Source: Thermoplasmata archaeon (GTDB lineage Archaea > Thermoplasmatota > Thermoplasmata > UBA10834). Taken from it: DNA of 11,576 nucleotides. Both the position numbers and the translations under genes were made by a program. Position 1 is the first letter of the stretch; each line of letters starts with the position of its first letter. Positions 7,882 to 11,576 of the stretch are shown in pieces. The notes below the pieces were generated by a model. The model ran no database searches. It was given only the letters and a program-made list of their open reading frames with translations, and was not told where the DNA came from. The stretch covers positions 1 through 11,576 of the forward strand of contig DUGQ01000181.1 of the NCBI GenBank assembly GCA_013331315.1, written 5' to 3'.

Positions 7882-9761
7882 CAGGGGGAGCCTCCTTCCT
7901 TCAAGGTGTTCAGCCATCGGGCAGCTTCCTTGTTTGCGGAATCCAGCCTGACGCTCTCCTCGAGGCACTCCACAGCCTCGTCGGTCATGCCGAGCATGTT
8001 CAGGGCTATGCCCTTCCGGCCGAGCGCATACGAATCCGCCTGGTACAGCTCGATGAACTTGTTGTAGGAGTCGATTGCCCTCCTGTACTTCTCCTTCTCA
8101 AACAGAGTGTCCCCCTTCAGGAGCCACGCGTCCTTGTCGTTGGGGACCAGTGTGTTGTACTTGTCCAGACACTGGATCGCCGCGCCCCATCTTCCGAGCG
8201 CCCGCATCGTCTTTCCTTTTCCGAGCCACGCCTGCCTGTTGTCCGGGTCAATTTGAAGCGCGCGGGAGTAGCTCTCGTCCGCGCCGTTGTATTTGTCGTT
8301 CTCCAGAAGAGTGTCGCCCATCGCGGCCCAGGCGTCAGCTAACTCCGGGTCCAGGGTCACTGCCTTGCTGAAGTATTGCACCGCCGCCCCCCACTTCCCC
8401 TCGACATCAGCGATGACGCCTCGCCAGTACCATGCTTGCGGGTCGTTCCTGTTGTGCTCGTAGAAAGAATGCAGCCTCGATGACGCTTCGTGGAGGTTTC
8501 CTGACGACACCAGCGCCCTTATCAGGAGCAGACTAGCATCCCTCGACTCTGGGCTGCTCTCAACCAGGTGCCGTGAACGCTGGATAGCGGTATCGTAGTC
8601 TTTGGCCTCGAGAGCCGCGACTGCCATGTCGAGCTGCGAGATGGGTTCGGCCTGCTGTTCGAGAAGCTCTCCAGGCCCTCTCGACAGCTGTCGTATCCTT
8701 GTCCTGGATGGCTCTGGCCTGGACGGAGCCTTTGTCAGCTCGCCTACAATCTCGAATATCCTCTCCTCAAGGCCGGGCCTCCTGGCGACTTCCTTCTGCT
8801 GTTCGGCCAGGGACGCCTCCTCGTCCTTCCCGAGGGACCTGAGCGTTGAGATGAGCAGGTCGTGAGCGTCGACCGACGACGGGTCCGCGGATATCGATTG
8901 GTTGAAGCATTCGAGCGCTTCCTCGGCCTTCCCCATCCTCAGGAGTATCCGTCCTTTGAGCAACCAGAGGCCGGGAGTGGGGGATTGGGCAAGTATCTCG
9001 TCCACCCTGGTCAGCGCCTCTATCTGATTACCGAGCTCCAAATCGGCTCTCGCCAGAGTCTCCTCGACCATCTGGTCGTTCGGGAAATGCCTGAGAGTCC
9101 GCTCCAGATGATTCAGAGCCTCTTCCCAGTCGCCCACCTCCGCGCAGAGCATGCCCAGGTTCCAGGATGCCAGTGAGAACAAGTCGTCCCTCTCGTCGAC
9201 CTTCGAGAAGTAGGCCTTCGCCTTCGATACGAGTTGATGCCGCCTCTCCTCGCGCCAGCCTTTGCTCGCAGTTCTGAGGAGAACACCGTTCAGGGCGCTC
9301 CAGTAGATCACCCCGAGCCTTAGGTTCAGATCGCTGACGGCCATGTCGCCGTGGGTCGCCCCGGCGGCCTCGGCCAATGTGAGGACCGCCATCGTGGTCT
9401 CGGCGGCGTCCTCGGTGAGAAGGACGGCTGTCGGATGGTACTTCAGCGGGACCCCCATGTGAGCGAGGGTCTCGTTGCACATGTTGAGGAACTCCCTGAC
9501 GTCATCTCTGGACAGACCCTCAGGTGAGGCGTCCTGAAGAGCTCTGCGAACGTCGGAGGACGATTTCAATACGAAATCCCTCTCTGACGCCGGTCCCAAG
9601 AGACACGCTAGGGACCCCTCTGACCTCAGACGTGCGTACAGGCTCGGTCCTATCAGGACCGGGCTGAGAAAGAAGCGCGCCTCACCGAAGCACGTGTCGG
9701 CGCACTCGTCGCAGATCAGTGTGCTCTCGTCACACGGTCCTTCGCACTTCAGACAGGGCAA
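7881..9761 (-). CDS. TPR-repeat protein with cysteine-rich (zinc-ribbon-like) N-terminus
   Basis: This 626-residue soluble protein has no assigned function. The first 24 residues contain six cysteines (C3, C6, C10, C17, C20, C24), including two CxxC pairs that could bind one zinc ion. Residues about 30-190 are a mostly helical region I do not recognise. TPR units fill about 194-330 (four repeats) and 375-620 (about seven), split by a charged, Arg-rich linker (345-372). Such TPR arrays usually hold together protein complexes. The start is TTG, supported by GGAGG 9 bases upstream and by the cysteine motif beginning at once; no ATG would retain that motif. A TATA-like promoter lies in the 61-base gap after elp3, so the gene can be transcribed independently. 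The stop codon overlaps the ATG of the next TPR gene by one base, implying coupled synthesis. Confidence 0.92.
   Translation of the reverse strand: MPCLKCEGPCDESTLICDECADTCFGEARFFLSPVLIGPSLYARLRSEGSLACLLGPASERDFVLKSSSDVRRALQDASPEGLSRDDVREFLNMCNETLAHMGVPLKYHPTAVLLTEDAAETTMAVLTLAEAAGATHGDMAVSDLNLRLGVIYWSALNGVLLRTASKGWREERRHQLVSKAKAYFSKVDERDDLFSLASWNLGMLCAEVGDWEEALNHLERTLRHFPNDQMVEETLARADLELGNQIEALTRVDEILAQSPTPGLWLLKGRILLRMGKAEEALECFNQSISADPSSVDAHDLLISTLRSLGKDEEASLAEQQKEVARRPGLEERIFEIVGELTKAPSRPEPSRTRIRQLSRGPGELLEQQAEPISQLDMAVAALEAKDYDTAIQRSRHLVESSPESRDASLLLIRALVSSGNLHEASSRLHSFYEHNRNDPQAWYWRGVIADVEGKWGAAVQYFSKAVTLDPELADAWAAMGDTLLENDKYNGADESYSRALQIDPDNRQAWLGKGKTMRALGRWGAAIQCLDKYNTLVPNDKDAWLLKGDTLFEKEKYRRAIDSYNKFIELYQADSYALGRKGIALNMLGMTDEAVECLEESVRLDSANKEAARWLNTLKEGGSP
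7891..7895 (-). promoter_or_regulatory. Ribosome binding site fixing the start of the 880-aa TPR gene
   Basis: The minus strand reads AGGAAGGAGG, ending 9 bases before the ATG at 7881, inside the last codons of the upstream TPR gene. The same GGAGG plus 9-base spacing occurs before the upstream gene, which supports 7881 over earlier in-frame starts. Confidence 0.75.
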
Positions 9762-9770
9762 CGGGGATAT

Positions 9771-9775
9771 CCTCC
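9771..9775 (-). promoter_or_regulatory. Ribosome binding site supporting a TTG start
   Basis: GGAGG on the minus strand is followed by 9 bases and then TTG at 9761, the start of the 626-aa TPR gene. Without this site the start would be hard to place, because no ATG lies upstream of the cysteine motif in frame. Confidence 0.75.
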
Positions 9776-9796
9776 AACTGGAACCGATATGGGTTT

Positions 9797-9812
9797 TTTC
9801 ATATAATCATAG
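9797..9812 (-). promoter_or_regulatory. Promoter of the TPR gene pair (TATA box)
   Basis: The minus strand reads ATGATTATATGAAAAA in the short gap between the elp3 stop and the TPR gene, the most AT-rich spot of the right half of the window. TTATATGA is a good TATA-like box. Archaeal spacing puts the transcript start near 9776-9780, a leader of about 15-20 bases that contains the GGAGG. Confidence 0.55.
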
Positions 9813-9822
9813 CGCCGCTGGT

Positions 9823-11379
9823 TCACGCTCCTCGTAATGATTTGGTCATGTACATGCCGTCGCGACTGTATCCTAGACGTCTGTAGTAGTCTCTCACACC
9901 CACTCCGCTTGTCACCCTGACGGACGAGTAACCGGATGACTCGGCCCTGGACTCGCAGAGAGACAGCAGGCGCTCACCTATGCCTCTGTGCTGCCACCTG
10001 CCGCCAGGGTCCTCGGCCAGTGGCACCATCGGGCCGTAGACGTGCAATTCCCTGACGCTCGCCTGAGAGGACGGGGTCTCGTCCGGGCACCTGAGCCGGG
10101 CATAGCCTATCAGGCCAGATCCATCGGGGTCCAGGTGGCAGCTCAAGAAGGTCTCGGTCCCGCCATTTGCGCGGTACGATGTCTCGCTCATCACGGCCCT
10201 ATCACAGTCAGATGGCGCGTTACCGTCCGTCCCTGACCGCCCCACCTCCCTGCATCTGATACACCTGCAGGCCTTCCCTGACGAGGCCAGGTGCCGTGTG
10301 ACGATCTCTCTGAGATGGCTCTTCTTCACGCCTGCCTCTATGAGCTGAACAGGTATGTCCCTCTGCACTCTGAGTATTCTGACCCATGGTGGAACTCGAC
10401 TCTTCATCTCAGACACCAGCCTGGTCGTCGTCTCCATCGACATGGGAGAGTAGCCGCCCCGTTCCCACAGGTCGTGCAGCTCGGTCCCTGCGACGACCAA
10501 GGTCGGGTATATCTTGAGCATGTCAGGTCTGAACCTCTCGTCCTCGAACATCAGTGAGAACGACTGCAGGTCGCTCTCGTAGCTACTGCCAGGTAGCCCC
10601 GGCATGACGTGGTAACAGACCTTGAGGCCCGCTTCCCTAGCCAACCTCGTCGCCGATTCGACATCCGCCACGTGGTGCCCGCGCTTCACTCCGTCCAACA
10701 CTCGGTCGTCCAGTATCTGGACGCCAAGCTCGACCTTGGTCGCGCCAAGCGCGATGGAACTGGCTATCTGGTCAGGACCGAACCAGTCGGGTCTCGTCTC
10801 GACGGTGAGACCGACACACCTGGATTCCGCGGTCTCGTTAGCTGTGTGAGAGGTTTCGATATCTTCGGAATCGTGCCCGTTCATAGCGTCGAAGCACCTC
10901 CTGACGAACCACTCCTGGTATTCCGCTGGTCTGGCGGTGAACGTGCCGCCCATGATGATCAGGTCGACCTTGTCGGTCCTGTGACCGATCGCCCTCAGCT
11001 GCTTCAGCCGCGCACTCGTCTGCTCGAAAGGGTCGAAGTCGTACATGGAACCCCTGAGAGCCGCCGGCTCTCTCCCGGTGTACGATTGCGGACTGTTGTT
11101 CGCGACACCGCCAGGGCAGTAAATGCAACGCCCATGCGGGCAGTCCGATGGGCTGGTCATGACGGCTACTGGAGCGACCCCGCTCAAGGTCCTCGACGGC
11201 TTGTTCCGCAGAAGATGCTCGACCTCGCGTCTCAGGTCTTCAGGGATTTGCCCCAATATCTCGTAGTTCGTCGGAACCCGCGACAGCCCGTGCTTCTTGC
11301 AGAGCGACGTCTTCGCCCTCAGGACCGCGTCTCGGTCGCATATCTCGCGACGGACGAGTAGATCGATGAAGTCCGCCAT
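9823..11379 (-). CDS. elp3: Archaeal Elp3: radical SAM/GNAT tRNA wobble-uridine carboxymethylating enzyme
   Basis: Elp3 uses SAM and acetyl-CoA to add a carboxymethyl group to carbon 5 of U34 in tRNA anticodons; archaea do this with Elp3 alone. The 518-residue chain has a tRNA-binding N-terminal helical region, the radical SAM cluster motif CPHGRCIYC (C80, C85, C88, the compact CX4CX2C form), MGGTFTA (143-149), GLTVETRPD (190-198), ELGVQ (217-221), and the zinc-site segment CRCIRCREVG (371-380). A GNAT acetyltransferase domain follows (about 395-518), with the acetyl-CoA loop QHRGIGERL (463-471) and DYYRRLGY (497-504). All key residues are present. The ATG at 11379 lacks an SD; an AGGAGG much further upstream suits an in-frame CTG at 11418, which would add 13 residues. 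It is followed after 61 bases by the TPR pair on the same strand. Confidence 0.96.
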   Translation of the reverse strand: MADFIDLLVRREICDRDAVLRAKTSLCKKHGLSRVPTNYEILGQIPEDLRREVEHLLRNKPSRTLSGVAPVAVMTSPSDCPHGRCIYCPGGVANNSPQSYTGREPAALRGSMYDFDPFEQTSARLKQLRAIGHRTDKVDLIIMGGTFTARPAEYQEWFVRRCFDAMNGHDSEDIETSHTANETAESRCVGLTVETRPDWFGPDQIASSIALGATKVELGVQILDDRVLDGVKRGHHVADVESATRLAREAGLKVCYHVMPGLPGSSYESDLQSFSLMFEDERFRPDMLKIYPTLVVAGTELHDLWERGGYSPMSMETTTRLVSEMKSRVPPWVRILRVQRDIPVQLIEAGVKKSHLREIVTRHLASSGKACRCIRCREVGRSGTDGNAPSDCDRAVMSETSYRANGGTETFLSCHLDPDGSGLIGYARLRCPDETPSSQASVRELHVYGPMVPLAEDPGGRWQHRGIGERLLSLCESRAESSGYSSVRVTSGVGVRDYYRRLGYSRDGMYMTKSLRGA

Positions 11380-11427
11380 GTACCGCGGCGGGATATCGCT
11401 GGAGTCCTCTTCCTTCAGGTACGCGCA

Positions 11428-11433
11428 CCTCCT
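11428..11433 (-). promoter_or_regulatory. Strong Shine-Dalgarno far upstream of the elp3 ATG
   Basis: AGGAGG on the minus strand lies 48 bases before the elp3 ATG but exactly 9 bases before an in-frame CTG codon (11416-11418). The same 9-base spacing is seen at both TPR genes. It also lies 12 bases after the stop of the apparent upstream gene. It may mark the true elp3 start, or be a chance match. Confidence 0.4.
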
Positions 11434-11445
11434 GGGAGCGCGGAT

Positions 11446-11576
11446 TCACATGTAGGCGAACGAATCGTCATCCTCACGTTGTCGTTCCCCACGCTCTTCC
11501 GCCTTGGCCCCAGACGCGCGAGCCTGCGCGCCGACATAGGGAACAAGAAGGCGGACATAGGTCTTGTCCGGGAGCG
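11446..11576 (-). CDS. 3' end of an unidentified minus-strand gene
   Basis: An open frame enters from the right edge and stops at TGA 11446-11448, giving 42 readable residues. It starts LPDKTYVRLLVPYVGA, continues through an Ala/Glu/Arg-rich stretch and ends in an acidic DDDSFAYM tail. Codons mostly begin with a purine, which favours this frame over the others, and an SD-like AGGAGG for elp3 follows the stop after 12 bases. I do not recognise the family. The frame on the opposite strand is also open here, so the call is tentative. If real, it is probably cotranscribed with elp3, because no promoter-like box is visible between them. Confidence 0.5.
   Translation of the reverse strand, partial: LPDKTYVRLLVPYVGAQARASGAKAEERGERQREDDDSFAYM

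Noticed and set aside
7882..7968. 29-codon N-terminal extension of the 880-aa TPR protein
   Set aside because: It overlaps the last codons of the upstream TPR gene in another frame and contains the SD that serves the ATG at 7881; the Mrr-like domain begins only after that ATG.
5400..9200. Repeated DNA in the TPR genes as a repeat array or CRISPR
   Set aside because: The periodicity is about 102 bases (34 codons) with divergent DNA. It reflects protein TPR units, not direct DNA repeats with spacers.
9793..9799. Run of T on the plus strand as a possible terminator
   Set aside because: No gene is transcribed rightwards into it. On the minus strand it is an A run just downstream of the TATA-like box, so it belongs to the TPR promoter region.

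Overview
The window looks like archaeal chromosome. It carries a ferredoxin-dependent 2-oxoacid oxidoreductase, a Cdc48/VAT AAA+ ATPase with two ATPase domains, a stand-alone Elp3 with the compact archaeal Cys motif, and a small PRC-barrel protein. Starts follow archaeal TATA/BRE-like boxes or GGAGG Shine-Dalgarno (SD) sequences. The DNA is GC-rich but still uses many AGG (Arg) and ATA (Ile) codons, as many archaea do. The Cdc48 protein has the length and N-domain style of Thermoplasma VAT, so an uncultured or high-GC Thermoplasmata-type euryarchaeote is my best guess. The lineage call is weak because there is no rRNA gene.

Layout from left to right. (1) Bases 1-2477, minus strand: a tight operon, porGD-porA-porB, encoding pyruvate (or related 2-oxoacid):ferredoxin oxidoreductase; gamma and delta subunits are fused and porB runs off the left edge. 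(2) Bases 2478-2722: a divergent promoter region. (3) Bases 2723-5203, plus strand: cdc48 followed 12 bases later by a small PRC-barrel gene of a type linked to archaeal cell division. (4) Bases 5239-9761, minus strand: two overlapping genes for large TPR-repeat proteins, transcribed towards the cdc48 pair. The first (626 aa, TTG start) has a six-cysteine N-terminus. The second (880 aa) has a degenerate Mrr-like nuclease fold at its N-terminus and a SAP-like DNA-binding motif at its C-terminus. (5) Bases 9823-11379, minus strand: elp3, the tRNA wobble-uridine modifying enzyme. (6) Bases 11446-11576: the apparent 3' end of one more minus-strand gene, unidentified.

How they work together: the por operon supplies acetyl-CoA and reduced ferredoxin, and acetyl-CoA and SAM are the Elp3 substrates. 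Cdc48 unfolds proteins, and its last three residues (YYR) fit the HbYX-type tail that docks unfoldases on the 20S proteasome. The TPR pair is the least explained part and the best candidate for an undescribed system: a translationally coupled scaffold pair with putative metal-binding, dead-nuclease-like and DNA-binding ends.
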